Shown here: in pieces, positions 1 through 8,935 of the stretch
Layout of the letters: each line of letters starts with the position of its first letter
How positions within the stretch are numbered: position 1 is the stretch's first letter
Assembly: GCA_038121105.1 (NCBI GenBank)
Contig: JAYONB010000005.1
Location: 186,001-250,000, forward strand
Length of the DNA stretch: 64,000 bases
Source of the DNA: CALJDF01 sp038121105
GTDB taxonomy: Bacteria > Pseudomonadota > Alphaproteobacteria > SHVP01
Direction of reading: 5' to 3'
The notes under the pieces: generated by a model
The model's database searches: none
What the model was told of the DNA's origin: nothing
What the model saw: only the letters and a program-made list of their open reading frames with translations
Program-made: the position numbers and the translations under genes

Positions 1-3000
1 CGCCAGTATACGGAGACTCTTGAAGAGCCACGGCCCGAACGTCAATTTCTTGGGTCGACCGGTCGTTTCGTCGGGACGTGCAAGAAGCGGTGGGGCCAGA
101 TGCAGGTTTACCCGATAAGGCCCGACGAACTGCTGATCGAGAGCACGCCGAAATTCGGCGGTGCTGAACAGGCGCGCGACCTCGTATTCATCCTTGTATG
201 CCATCAGTTTGAAAAGACCCTTGGCAACCGCCGTGGCGAAGCCGGTTTCTCCAGGCATCTTTTCCGCCTCTGCCGCTTGGGCCCGTCTGACGACCAGTCG
301 GTAGCGTTCGGCGTAGGCATGATCTTGGTAGGCGGTCAGGAAATCCGCGCGCCTTTCGACAATGGAGTGGGCCGTTTCCGCAAGTGGCGGCGCTTCGGCG
401 TGGCGGTCCAGGGCCACCACGCCAGGGTCTGCGGCGGTCAGTCGGCCGAGCGCGAAGGCGCGTTTGTTGGTGTCGACCGAAACGCCGTTGAGTTCGATGG
501 CGCGGATCAATGACTGCAACGAAACCGGGATGTCGCCGCGTTGGAAGGTAAGACCCAAGAGGAACATGTTCGTCGTGATAGAATCGCCAAAGAACCGTGT
601 TCCAATGGCCGTCGCATCGATGAATTGGGTATGGGAATCGCTGGCGGCGAGGGTGATTTCGGCCCGCAACCGATCCGCCTGCAAATCGAAATCGCGGTCC
701 AGGGTAAAATCGGCGGTCGGTGTTTCGTGGCTATTGATCAGCGCGCGAGTGCGGCCGTTCTCGATGGTTGCGATAACGTCCGGGCTCGCGGCAACGACGA
801 GGTCGACTCCGAGAATAAGGTCAGCGGCGCCGACATCGATCCGAACCGCGTTTAGGTCTTCCGGGCGTTCGGCGATGCGAACGTGGCTCGTCACTGCACC
901 GCCCTTTTGCGCTAGCCCGGTTTGATCGATGACGGTGACGCCCTTGCCGTCGAGGTGGGCCGCCATGCCGATCAGGGCGCCAATCGTGATAACACCCGTC
1001 CCGCCCACACCGGTGATCACAATGCCCGCAGGTTTCTCAAGAACCGATGGAGTCGGTGGGGCAAGCGATGAGACCCGTTCAAGTTCCGGTAAAGCGCGTT
1101 CGTCTTGGCGTAGGGTGCCGCCATGGATCGTCACGAAACTTGGGCAAAATCCGTCGAGACACGAGAAGTCTTTGTTGCACGATGATTGATCGATCGCCCG
1201 CTTACGACCGAACTCGGTTTCTACCGGCACGACAGAAAGGCAGTTGGATTGCACCGAGCAGTCGCCGCAGCCTTCGCAGACCAATTCGTTGATGAAGATC
1301 CGCTTGGCAGGGTCGGGGAACGTGCCGCGTTTGCGTCGCCGGCGTTTCTCGGCCGCGCAGGTTTGATCGTAGATCATCACGCTGACGCCCGGCACCGCGC
1401 GCAACTCGCGCTGTATCGGGTCGAGGTGATCTCGGTGATGAATCGTGGTGCCGTGGGGGAAAGCGGCCGGGCTCGCGTATTTCTCCGGCTCGTCGGATAC
1501 CACGGCAATGCGCTCGACGCCTTCCGCGGACACCAGGCGCGCCATGCGTTCGACGCTGGGGCTTCCATCCGGTGCCTGGCCACCGGTCATCGCAACGGCG
1601 TCGTTGTAGAGAATCTTGTATGTGATGTTCACCCCGGCGGCGACGGCTTGCCGAATGGCCAAGCTTCCGGAGTGAACAAAAGTGCCGTCCCCGATATTGG
1701 CGAACACATGTTCGGTCCGCGTAAACGGCGCCTGTCCGACCCAGGCGGCACCCTCGCCACCCATTTGGCTGAACGTTGCGGTTTGACGGTCCATCGACAT
1801 CGCCATGTAGTGACACCCGATCCCGGCGAGGGCTCGGCTTCCCGAGGGAATTTTGGTAGATCGATTGTGCGGGCAGCCCGAACAAAAATACGGCGATCGA
1901 ATGTTCACCGGCACCTGATTGCGCCGTTGTTCGCCACGCGCAGCAAGATAATCCAAGCGGTCGCGGATCGGCCCACTTCTGGTCATCCGAAGGATCCGAT
2001 TGCCGATCAGAGTGGCGACCTCGCTCGGCGTCAGAATGCCGGCGGTGCAAAGCACCCGGCGCCCCTCTTCATCGAATTTGCCAATCACGCGTGGACGCTG
2101 TGCCCCGGGAAGATCGTAAAGCTGTGCTTTAACTTGATCTTCCAGAAGCGGGCGCTTTTCCTCGACGACAAGGATTTCCTCAAGACCACGCGCAAAAGCT
2201 CTAAGTCCGTCGCCATCGAGAGGCCAACTCATCCCAATCTTGAAAACGCGAATGCCGAGCGCGGCGGCTTGCCTGTCATCGACGCCCAGGCTTTCTAGCG
2301 CCTGCCGGACATCGAGATAGGCCTTGCCGGTCGTGATGATTCCCAGTCTTGGCTGCGGCGAGTCGATTACGATCCGATCGAAACTATTGGCCCGGGCGAA
2401 TGCCTTGATCGCGTAGCGCTTGTAGTCGTGGAGACGCGCCTCTTGTTCAAGAGGCGTGTCCGGCCACCGAATGTTGAGGCCCCCTGGCGGCATGTCGAAG
2501 TCGGTCGGGGTCTTGATGTCGAGGCGGTGCGGGTCCACCAGAACGCTCGCCGAACTTTCGACGGTATCGCCAACGGCGGTAAAACCGACCCAGGTCCCGG
2601 CGTAACGCGACATCGCCCAACCCAGCAATCCAAAGTCGATGTAGTCCTGAACGCTTGCCGGATTGATGACCGGCAACATCGCGGCGACGAGGCCGTGGTC
2701 GCTTTGGTGTGCAAGTGTCGAGGAAACGGCTCCGTGGTCGTCGCCGGCAAGCACCAAGACGCCCCCGTTCGGCGCAGTGCCGGCAGATGTGCCGTGCTTG
2801 ATCGCGTCAAGCGCGCGGTCCAAGCCAGGGCCCTTGCCGTACCAGATCGCGAATACCCCGTCGTAGAGTGCACCCTCGAACAAGTTGGTCTGCTGCGTTC
2901 CCCACACGGCCGTGGCGGCAAGTTCCTCGTTGATCCCGGGCTGGAAGTGGATGTGATGCGCGTCGAGGTGCTTCTTGGCACGCCACAGATTGAGGTCGTA

Positions 3001-3174
3001 AACGCCCAGCGGCGATCCTCGATAGCCGGAAATGAAGCCCGCGGTGTTGAGATTGGCGCGTAGGTCGCGTTGGCGCTGCATCATGGGCAGGCGGATGAGC
3101 GCTTGAGTGCCGGTCAAATAGACCCGGCCAGATTCAACCGTGTATTTGTCGTCGAGGGTTGGTGCGACCGTCAT
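1..3174 (-). CDS. Indolepyruvate ferredoxin oxidoreductase, fused alpha/beta form (3' end outside window)
   Basis: This cytoplasmic TPP and iron-sulfur enzyme oxidatively decarboxylates aryl-pyruvates such as indolepyruvate to aryl-acetyl-CoA and reduces ferredoxin, in aromatic amino acid breakdown. From the ATG at 3174 the minus strand stays open for 1058 codons and leaves the window, so about the last 100 residues of a typical 1150-1190 aa fused enzyme are missing. Seen in order: a PFOR-like N-terminal half, a TPP motif GDGTF at 495-499, ferredoxin-type cysteines CEGCGDC at 633-639, a second set C666, C672 and C677, and a gamma-type domain opening with GVGGTGV at 722-728. It is divergent from the epimerase gene across 166 bases. 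The family call is firm; the preferred aryl-pyruvate is not visible. Confidence 0.93.
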   Translation of the reverse strand, partial: MTVAPTLDDKYTVESGRVYLTGTQALIRLPMMQRQRDLRANLNTAGFISGYRGSPLGVYDLNLWRAKKHLDAHHIHFQPGINEELAATAVWGTQQTNLFEGALYDGVFAIWYGKGPGLDRALDAIKHGTSAGTAPNGGVLVLAGDDHGAVSSTLAHQSDHGLVAAMLPVINPASVQDYIDFGLLGWAMSRYAGTWVGFTAVGDTVESSASVLVDPHRLDIKTPTDFDMPPGGLNIRWPDTPLEQEARLHDYKRYAIKAFARANSFDRIVIDSPQPRLGIITTGKAYLDVRQALESLGVDDRQAAALGIRVFKIGMSWPLDGDGLRAFARGLEEILVVEEKRPLLEDQVKAQLYDLPGAQRPRVIGKFDEEGRRVLCTAGILTPSEVATLIGNRILRMTRSGPIRDRLDYLAARGEQRRNQVPVNIRSPYFCSGCPHNRSTKIPSGSRALAGIGCHYMAMSMDRQTATFSQMGGEGAAWVGQAPFTRTEHVFANIGDGTFVHSGSLAIRQAVAAGVNITYKILYNDAVAMTGGQAPDGSPSVERMARLVSAEGVERIAVVSDEPEKYASPAAFPHGTTIHHRDHLDPIQRELRAVPGVSVMIYDQTCAAEKRRRRKRGTFPDPAKRIFINELVCEGCGDCSVQSNCLSVVPVETEFGRKRAIDQSSCNKDFSCLDGFCPSFVTIHGGTLRQDERALPELERVSSLAPPTPSVLEKPAGIVITGVGGTGVITIGALIGMAAHLDGKGVTVIDQTGLAQKGGAVTSHVRIAERPEDLNAVRIDVGAADLILGVDLVVAASPDVIATIENGRTRALINSHETPTADFTLDRDFDLQADRLRAEITLAASDSHTQFIDATAIGTRFFGDSITTNMFLLGLTFQRGDIPVSLQSLIRAIELNGVSVDTNKRAFALGRLTAADPGVVALDRHAEAPPLAETAHSIVERRADFLTAYQDHAYAERYRLVVRRAQAAEAEKMPGETGFATAVAKGLFKLMAYKDEYEVARLFSTAEFRRALDQQFVGPYRVNLHLAPPLLARPDETTGRPKKLTFGPWLFKSLRILA

Positions 3175-3340
3175 CGAATCCGCTTCCACCCAATTTAGGT
3201 AAGGACTATTGACTGTTCTTGCAATAGGTTGTCCATCTTCAGATTGTACCGGGGCGCAGGTGACAAGGCCCGCACGGTCACGTGATTTCGCGGAACGGCG
3301 GCGCTAAGGTGCGCGCCTCAATGAGGACAAGAAGTTTGGT

Positions 3341-4309
3341 ATGGCAATTGTCGTTACCGGTGCGGCTGGGTTTATAGGCTTCCACGTCTGTCAAAGGCTG
3401 CTCGCGCGGGGCGAGCAGGTGATCGGCGTCGATTCGGTCAATGACTACTACGATCCGGCCTTGAAAGAGGCGCGACTTGCCCAGTTATCCGGCGAGAAAG
3501 CTTTCACTTTTCACCGTGCCGATATCGCGCACCATGAATGCTTTGACGCGTTGCAGCGCTACGATGTCGTGGGGATCGTGCATTTAGCGGCACAAGCGGG
3601 TGTTCGCTATTCGATCGACCACCCCTTCGCCTACGTCGAATCCAATCTCATCGGACACATGCGGGTGCTGGAGTATGCGCGGTCGCTAACCGATTTGAAG
3701 AATCTTGTTTATGCGAGTTCGAGTTCGGTTTACGGCGGGAACACCAAGTTGCCGTTCTCCGTCGATGATCGCGTCGATCAGCCGATCTCGCTCTACGCGG
3801 CGACGAAGCGCGCTGATGAAGCCTTAAGCTACTCCTACAGCCACCTCTACCGGATACCTCAAATAGGCCTGCGTTTCTTTACGGTCTACGGCCCCTGGGG
3901 TCGGCCGGATATGGCGATCTATCTTTTCACCCGTGCGATCGTCAACGACGAACCCATACGCGTGTTCAATAATGGGGACATGTCGCGAGACTTTACGTTT
4001 ATCGACGACATCGTCTCTGGCTTGGTGGCGGCGCTCGACCGCCCGCCCGTCGATGACGGCGACGCGCCGCACCGGGTCTACAATCTCGGCAACAACAGGC
4101 CAGAGCAATTGCTTGATTTGATCGAAACGCTCGAGACCGCACTGGGCAAGAAAGCCGAAAAGATTCTGGAACCCATGCAGCCGGGTGATGTGAAATCGAC
4201 TTTTGCGGATATCGAGGCGAGTCGGCGCGATCTCGGCTTCGAGCCCACCGTGCCGATGTCCGTAGGAGTACCGAAATTCGTGGAGTGGTACCGCGCCTAT
4301 CATGGTTGA
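3341..4309 (+). CDS. NAD-dependent epimerase, UDP-glucuronate 4-epimerase-like
   Basis: This 322 aa extended short-chain dehydrogenase probably interconverts UDP-glucuronate and UDP-galacturonate for surface polysaccharide synthesis in the cytoplasm. The Rossmann motif GAAGFIG lies at residues 7-13, NDYYDP follows beta-2 as in CapI/LpsL enzymes, and the catalytic Tyr152 and Lys156 sit in LYAATK. Length fits the family. Its last 8 bases overlap the start of a thioesterase gene, so the genes are probably translated together, yet no glycosyltransferase lies nearby. Substrate is inferred from resemblance; a related UDP-sugar epimerase is possible. Confidence 0.88.
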   Translation: MAIVVTGAAGFIGFHVCQRLLARGEQVIGVDSVNDYYDPALKEARLAQLSGEKAFTFHRADIAHHECFDALQRYDVVGIVHLAAQAGVRYSIDHPFAYVESNLIGHMRVLEYARSLTDLKNLVYASSSSVYGGNTKLPFSVDDRVDQPISLYAATKRADEALSYSYSHLYRIPQIGLRFFTVYGPWGRPDMAIYLFTRAIVNDEPIRVFNNGDMSRDFTFIDDIVSGLVAALDRPPVDDGDAPHRVYNLGNNRPEQLLDLIETLETALGKKAEKILEPMQPGDVKSTFADIEASRRDLGFEPTVPMSVGVPKFVEWYRAYHG

Positions 4310-4757
4310 TGGTGGCCAAGCAGTCCCCAGCGAACCGGCGATCGCGCTGGATATCATCAGCCAATTCGCCGCCGAGATTCCGTTTCTCAAGGCGATCTCG
4401 GCGTCGATCGAAAAATTGGAGCGTGGACGGTGCCGGTTATCGGCGCCATGGCAGAACCACTTGGTCGGCGACACCTCGACCGGCATCTTGCATGGTGGCG
4501 TCATTACCACGTTGCTGGATTCAGCCTCCGGGACCGCGGTCTTTTCCGTCATACCGCGCGTCATGCAAATCGCTACGCTGGACTTGCGGATCGACTATTT
4601 GAGACCGGCGATGCCAAACGCCGACGTTTTCGCGGAAGCCGATTGTTACCGGCTCAGCAAAAACGTCGCTTTCGTTCGTGGGCGCGCCTTTCAGGATACC
4701 GACCGGGAAATCGCCAGCAGTCTGGCCACGTTCATGCTCGAATCGAGTTCATTGTAG
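4302..4757 (+). CDS. PaaI-like hotdog thioesterase (first of a tandem pair)
   Basis: This 151 aa single-domain hotdog protein likely hydrolyses an acyl-CoA or aryl-CoA thioester in the cytoplasm. Asn52 is followed by HGG at 64-66 and Asp73, the usual PaaI/YdiI-type active-site pattern. The ATG lies 8 bases inside the end of the epimerase gene, and a second thioesterase starts 4 bases after this stop, so the three appear co-transcribed. The two hotdog proteins may form hetero-oligomers or have split specificity; this is inference. The natural substrate cannot be read from sequence. Confidence 0.85.
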   Translation: MVDGGQAVPSEPAIALDIISQFAAEIPFLKAISASIEKLERGRCRLSAPWQNHLVGDTSTGILHGGVITTLLDSASGTAVFSVIPRVMQIATLDLRIDYLRPAMPNADVFAEADCYRLSKNVAFVRGRAFQDTDREIASSLATFMLESSSL

Positions 4758-4761
4758 CGTG

Positions 4762-5202
4762 ATGGAACAACGCCAAATCGACCAACTCCGCGACGCCAAG
4801 AATCGCAGCGCGCCACAAGACGTGGTGCGCGCCATTCCCTATCTCGAGTTTCTTGGGGTCACCGTGGAGGAAGAGCCCGGCGGCGTTCTCATCTGCCATC
4901 TTCCCTTTCAAGACAAGCTCGTTGGAAACCCGACCCTTCCGGCGATCCACGGTGGCGTTATCGGCGGGCTGTTGGAGAGCGTGGCGCTTCTCCAACTCAT
5001 TTGGTCTCTCGACGCCCCGACACTGCCGCGTACGGTCAATACGTCGATCGACTACCTACGCAGCGGTCGGGCCAAAGATACCTTCGCCCGAGGACGAATC
5101 ACCAAACAGGGTCGCCGCGTTGCCAACGTTCGCGCCGAGGCATGGCAAGACGATCCGGAAAGGCCGATCGCCGCGGCCCACGGGCACTTTCTTTTAGGCT
5201 AG
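4762..5202 (+). CDS. PaaI-like hotdog thioesterase (second of the pair)
   Basis: This 146 aa hotdog protein is a second probable acyl-CoA thioesterase. Asn56, HGG at 63-65 and Glu72 mark the active site; Glu replaces the Asp of its upstream neighbour. The frame is open 28 codons further upstream into the previous gene, but the ATG at 4762, just after the neighbour's stop, gives the length and N-terminus expected for the family. It ends 10 bases before pepF. The shared fold and adjacency suggest an old tandem duplication followed by divergence. Substrate unknown. Confidence 0.85.
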   Translation: MEQRQIDQLRDAKNRSAPQDVVRAIPYLEFLGVTVEEEPGGVLICHLPFQDKLVGNPTLPAIHGGVIGGLLESVALLQLIWSLDAPTLPRTVNTSIDYLRSGRAKDTFARGRITKQGRRVANVRAEAWQDDPERPIAAAHGHFLLG

Positions 5203-5212
5203 GCGGGTTGGT

Positions 5213-6994
5213 TTGACCGAAAAAGACCCGAGCTACGCCTTACCTAAGTGGGACCTCAGCGATCTCTATGCCGGACCGGACGCTGCGGCGATCGAAGACG
5301 ATCTAAGCACCACCGCCGCCGCCGCCAAGGCGTTTGAGGAAGCAAATCGAGGCAAGGTCGCAACCCTTTCGCCAGACGGTTTTGCCGAAGCCATCGCGCG
5401 TTACGAAAAGATTCAAGAGACCTTGGGGCGTCTTGCCAGCTACGCCCAACTCCTTCATGCCGGCGATTTGACCGACCCTGATACCTCGAAGTTCGCCCAG
5501 GACATTCGGGAACGGCTCAATGCCATTTCAATAGACCTGATTTTCTTCATACTGGAGATTAATCGTCTCGACGAGACAAAGGTCGCGGCTCTGTTGACTG
5601 GCGAGGCTGCGAAATACGAGCCTTGGATCGAAACCGTGCGGGCGCACCGTGAGCACGAACTTGCCGACGAGGTCGAAAAACTGTTTCACGAAAAGGCGGT
5701 CACGAGCTCCAGTGGCTGGTCCCGCCTTTTCGACGAAACCCTTGCCGCGTCGCGCTATCGGATCGGTGACGATACGCTCACGCTTGAAGAAACCCTTAAT
5801 CTCCTGTCCGACCCGAATCGTGCGCGCCGGCGGCGCGCCGCGGAGTCGCTGACAGCGACGTTCGATAACAATGTGTCGCTATTCGCATTAATCACCAACG
5901 TTCTGGCGAAAGATAAAGAGATCGAGGATCGGTGGCGGCAGTTTTCCGAACCTCCTGATTCGCGCCATCTCGCGAACCTCGTCGAGCCCGAAGTCGTCGA
6001 TGCATTGGAGACGGCTGTCTTTGAGTCCTATGGGCGCACCGCCCATCGTTACTACGCCCTCAAAGCCCGGTGGCTGGGCCTGGAAAAACTGGAGCATTTC
6101 GACCGCAACGCGCCGTTGCCCCAGGCCGACGAGCACCCGATCGGGTGGGACGACGCCCGGACCATCGTGCTGGACGCCTACGGGCGTTTTTCGGGCGACC
6201 TTCGAGAGATCGGGACGAGGTTCTTCGACAACCCGTGGATCGACGCGGCTCCCCGGCCCGGTAAGGCGCCCGGGGCCTTTGCCCATCCGACCGTGCCCTC
6301 GGCGCATCCCTATTTGCTGCTCAACTACCAAGGCAAGGTGCGGGATGTGATGACGTTGGCCCACGAACTCGGACACGGTGTGCATCAGGTTCTCGCGGGT
6401 CATAACGGCACACTTATGGCGGATACACCTCTCACCTTGGCCGAGACGGCGTCGGTGTTTGGCGAGCAATTGGTGTTTCGGTCGATGCTCGAGACTCAAA
6501 CCGATCCGACACGGCGCAAGCACATGCTTGCGTCCAAAGTCGAGGACATGATCAATACCGTGGTCCGCCAAATCTCGTTCTACCGCTTCGAAAAAGCGGT
6601 CCATAGCGCGCGGCGTGACGGCGAACTGACGCTGGCGCAGTTAGGCGACCTGTGGCTTGAGTCGCAAACCGAAAGCCTGGGGCCCGCGATCCATTTGGGC
6701 CCCGAATACCGAAACTACTGGACCTACATTCCTCATTTCATTCACGCCCCCTTCTATGTCTACGCATACGCTTTTGGGGACTGCCTTGTGAATGCGCTGT
6801 ACGCCGTGTACCAGACGGCCGAGGCGGGGTTTCAAGAGCGCTACCTCGACATGCTGCGCGCGGGGGGCACCAAGCGGCACCGCGATCTTCTATTGCCCTT
6901 CGGATTGGATGCATCTGAGCCGGCGTTCTGGCATCGTGGCCTTGATCTTATTTCTGGGTTCATTGACGACTTGGAGGAGATGGACGCCGCATGA
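5213..6994 (+). CDS. pepF: M3 family oligoendopeptidase F
   Basis: This 593 aa cytoplasmic zinc peptidase cleaves short peptides. The zinc motif HELGH is at residues 384-388 and the third ligand is Glu411 in a LAETASVFGE segment, both typical of the M3B (PepF) branch. Full length agrees with bacterial PepF. The start is a TTG at 5213, 10 bases after the upstream thioesterase stop; the protein then begins MTEKDPSYALPKWDLSDLY, the usual PepF opening, which makes a later start unlikely. The stop overlaps the next small gene by 4 bases (ATGA). Confidence 0.93.
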   Translation: MTEKDPSYALPKWDLSDLYAGPDAAAIEDDLSTTAAAAKAFEEANRGKVATLSPDGFAEAIARYEKIQETLGRLASYAQLLHAGDLTDPDTSKFAQDIRERLNAISIDLIFFILEINRLDETKVAALLTGEAAKYEPWIETVRAHREHELADEVEKLFHEKAVTSSSGWSRLFDETLAASRYRIGDDTLTLEETLNLLSDPNRARRRRAAESLTATFDNNVSLFALITNVLAKDKEIEDRWRQFSEPPDSRHLANLVEPEVVDALETAVFESYGRTAHRYYALKARWLGLEKLEHFDRNAPLPQADEHPIGWDDARTIVLDAYGRFSGDLREIGTRFFDNPWIDAAPRPGKAPGAFAHPTVPSAHPYLLLNYQGKVRDVMTLAHELGHGVHQVLAGHNGTLMADTPLTLAETASVFGEQLVFRSMLETQTDPTRRKHMLASKVEDMINTVVRQISFYRFEKAVHSARRDGELTLAQLGDLWLESQTESLGPAIHLGPEYRNYWTYIPHFIHAPFYVYAYAFGDCLVNALYAVYQTAEAGFQERYLDMLRAGGTKRHRDLLLPFGLDASEPAFWHRGLDLISGFIDDLEEMDAA

Positions 6995-7230
6995 TCGAGA
7001 AAGGCTCGACGGAGTATGCAATCCTGGTTGCGCTGTGCGATATGCCGCGCCCCGTACGAGGGATGTCCGAAGCCATGTTGCTCCGAAACTATCGATCGTC
7101 GCGAGCGATTCGCGCGCTCTCCGAACAGGGTTTGATCAAGCGGCGCGGCTGGCATGACGGGCCGGGCGGGATTTGGGTGCCGACCAGCGAGGGCGAGGCT
7201 ATGGTTCTTGAGAAAGAACCGGGTCGGTAA
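6991..7230 (+). CDS. Small winged-helix-like protein of unknown function
   Basis: This 79 aa protein starts at an ATG overlapping the pepF stop (ATGA), which supports translation coupled to pepF. Residues about 8-70 look like a small winged helix: a helix AILVALCD, a basic probable recognition helix RNYRSSRAIRALSEQ, then a turn and GGIWVPTSEGEAMV resembling a wing. No enzyme motif, signal peptide or membrane segment is visible. It could be a transcription factor or a small protein-binding module. The gene is credible from coupling and composition; its function is unknown. Confidence 0.65.
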   Translation: MIEKGSTEYAILVALCDMPRPVRGMSEAMLLRNYRSSRAIRALSEQGLIKRRGWHDGPGGIWVPTSEGEAMVLEKEPGR

Positions 7231-7300
7231 TGCGTTAGGTCAATTTTGTGCGCGGCGGGAGTCTGCTATAAGACCCTCGCCAGAATGTTAAGGAGCGGCC

Positions 7301-7429
7301 ATGGCTGACGAGCAACAGATTGATCTGCCCCAGAAACAGCAAACTTGGGCTGGATTTACGCGTTTGGTGCAATGGTCATGCGGGCTCAGTGTCGTGACGC
7401 TGGGCCTCATGGCAATCTTTCTTCTTTAG
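7301..7429 (+). CDS. aa3-type cytochrome c oxidase subunit IV-like peptide
   Basis: This 42 aa single-span membrane peptide begins at ATG 7301, preceded by the Shine-Dalgarno AAGGAG at 7290-7295. A polar N-terminus (MADEQQIDLPQKQQ) leads through WAGFTRL into one hydrophobic helix at about 22-42. Alphaproteobacterial aa3 oxidase subunit IV peptides have this size and layout. No other oxidase subunit is in the window, but such peptides are commonly found immediately upstream of transhydrogenase genes in this group, as here. A role in the oxidase is family knowledge, not visible in sequence; a small regulator of the transhydrogenase is an alternative. Confidence 0.72.
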   Translation: MADEQQIDLPQKQQTWAGFTRLVQWSCGLSVVTLGLMAIFLL

Positions 7430-7492
7430 GTGGCCAGGCCAAGCGTGGCGGCACCGGCCACACCCGGACCTACCGGTTAGATCGCACCCAGG

Positions 7493-8638
7493 ATGAAAGC
7501 GCTTGTCATAAAGGAGCGTCAGGCCCACGAGAAACGGGTCGCGGCGACTCCCGAGACAGCAAAGAAATTTGCCGCGCTGGGCGTTCAACTCGTGGTCGAG
7601 GCCGGTGCGGGCCTTAACGCGAACATCCCCGATAAAGCCTACCGCGACGCGGGCGCTGAGGTTGTCGACGATGTCGCATCGGTGACCGACGTCGACCTAT
7701 TACTTGCCGTTCAGCGACCCGCAGGCAACGGCGCGGACCCCGTTCAGTGTCTAAAGAAAAGTGGCGTGCTCGTCGGTATGCTTGCGCCGACGGCGGAACC
7801 GGATCGCGTACAGGCTTTTGCCGATCGCGGGGTCTCCGCGTTCTCGCTTGAATTCCTACCTCGGATCACCCGGGCGCAAAGCATGGATGTGCTCTCGTCC
7901 CAATCGAATCTTGCCGGCTACAAGGCGGTATTGGACGCGGCCGACGTCTACGACCGTGTGATGCCGATGATGATGACGGCCGCTGGTACTGTGGCGCCGG
8001 CAAAGGTCTTTGTCCTCGGGGCCGGCGTTGCCGGACTCCAGGCCATCGCGACGGCCCGCCGCCTCGGCGCGATCGTGTCGGCGACCGACGTGCGTCCTGT
8101 CGCTAAGGAACAAGTCGAATCGCTGGGCGCGAAGTTCGTCATGGTCGAATCGGCAGAGCAAGAAGACGCTGAAACCGAAGGCGGATATGCGCGCGAAATG
8201 AGCGCCGAATACCAAGAAAAACAGCAAGAACTGGTGCGCACGACGTTGGAAAAATCCGATATCGCGATCTGCACGGCACTGATTCCCGGTCGTAAGGCGC
8301 CCACGCTAATCAATGCCGACACGGTGCGGCGTATGCGTCCGGGCGCCGTCATCGTCGACCTTGCTGTAGAGCAGGGGGGTAACTGCGAACTCTCGGTGCT
8401 GGGCGAAGTAACCGATGTCGATGGGGTCAAGATCGTCGGTCATGCGAACGTCCCCAGCCGGCTCGCGGCGGATGCGTCGGCCTTGTACGCCAAGAACATC
8501 CTTAATTTTGTGACGCCGCTGGTCGATGCGGAGTCCAAGGCGCTCAAAATCGATTGGGAGGATGAGATCATCAAAGCCACCGCGCTGACGCGGGACGGCA
8601 AGGTCGTTCATCCTTCGCTGACTGGGGAGATTGCGTGA
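7493..8638 (+). CDS. pntAA: NAD(P) transhydrogenase, subunit alpha part 1 (NAD(H)-binding dI)
   Basis: This 381 aa subunit is the cytoplasmic NAD(H)-binding domain of the proton-translocating transhydrogenase, which drives NADPH formation from NADH with the proton gradient. The N-terminus MKALVIKERQAHEKRVA with VAATP is diagnostic for the AlaDH/PntA family, and the Rossmann motif GAGVAG is at 176-181. It lacks membrane helices because in this split form they are carried by the next gene. Its TGA shares a base with the next ATG. I do not see a strong ribosome-binding site before the ATG. Confidence 0.96.
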   Translation: MKALVIKERQAHEKRVAATPETAKKFAALGVQLVVEAGAGLNANIPDKAYRDAGAEVVDDVASVTDVDLLLAVQRPAGNGADPVQCLKKSGVLVGMLAPTAEPDRVQAFADRGVSAFSLEFLPRITRAQSMDVLSSQSNLAGYKAVLDAADVYDRVMPMMMTAAGTVAPAKVFVLGAGVAGLQAIATARRLGAIVSATDVRPVAKEQVESLGAKFVMVESAEQEDAETEGGYAREMSAEYQEKQQELVRTTLEKSDIAICTALIPGRKAPTLINADTVRRMRPGAVIVDLAVEQGGNCELSVLGEVTDVDGVKIVGHANVPSRLAADASALYAKNILNFVTPLVDAESKALKIDWEDEIIKATALTRDGKVVHPSLTGEIA

Positions 8639-8934
8639 TGGAAGCCGCCGTCATCGACCCGTTTGTGTTTCGTTTGGCGATCTTCGTGCTCGCCATTTTT
8701 GTGGGCTACTACGTCGTTTGGAGCGTCACGCCGGCGCTTCACACGCCGCTGATGTCCGTCACCAATGCCATCTCAAGTGTGATCATCGTCGGCGCCCTGA
8801 TCGCGGCCGGTCCGGAAGATCTCAGCATCGCCAAGATCTTCGGATTCGCCGCAATCATCCTGGCGGCGGTCAACATATTTGGCGGGTTCGTGGTGACCCA
8901 GCGCATGCTTCAAATGTTTAGAAAGAAGAAATAG
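8638..8934 (+). CDS. pntAB: NAD(P) transhydrogenase, subunit alpha part 2 (membrane domain)
   Basis: This 98 aa protein supplies the first membrane segments of the transhydrogenase proton channel (dII). Three hydrophobic helices are visible at about 9-27, 42-57 and 63-82, followed by a basic tail MFRKKK that should be cytoplasmic. The ATG overlaps the pntAA stop by one base (TGATG); a GTG one codon earlier is possible. pntB starts one base after its stop, so the three subunits are translated as a unit. The separate short membrane subunit is the alphaproteobacterial arrangement, unlike the two-gene E. coli enzyme. Confidence 0.95.
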   Translation: MEAAVIDPFVFRLAIFVLAIFVGYYVVWSVTPALHTPLMSVTNAISSVIIVGALIAAGPEDLSIAKIFGFAAIILAAVNIFGGFVVTQRMLQMFRKKK

Positions 8935-8935
8935 C

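Noticed and set aside
1186..2298. Long open frame on the plus strand (370 codons)
   Set aside because: It is antisense to the indolepyruvate ferredoxin oxidoreductase gene, has no family-like motifs and an odd Arg/His/Pro-rich composition typical of shadow frames in GC-rich coding DNA.
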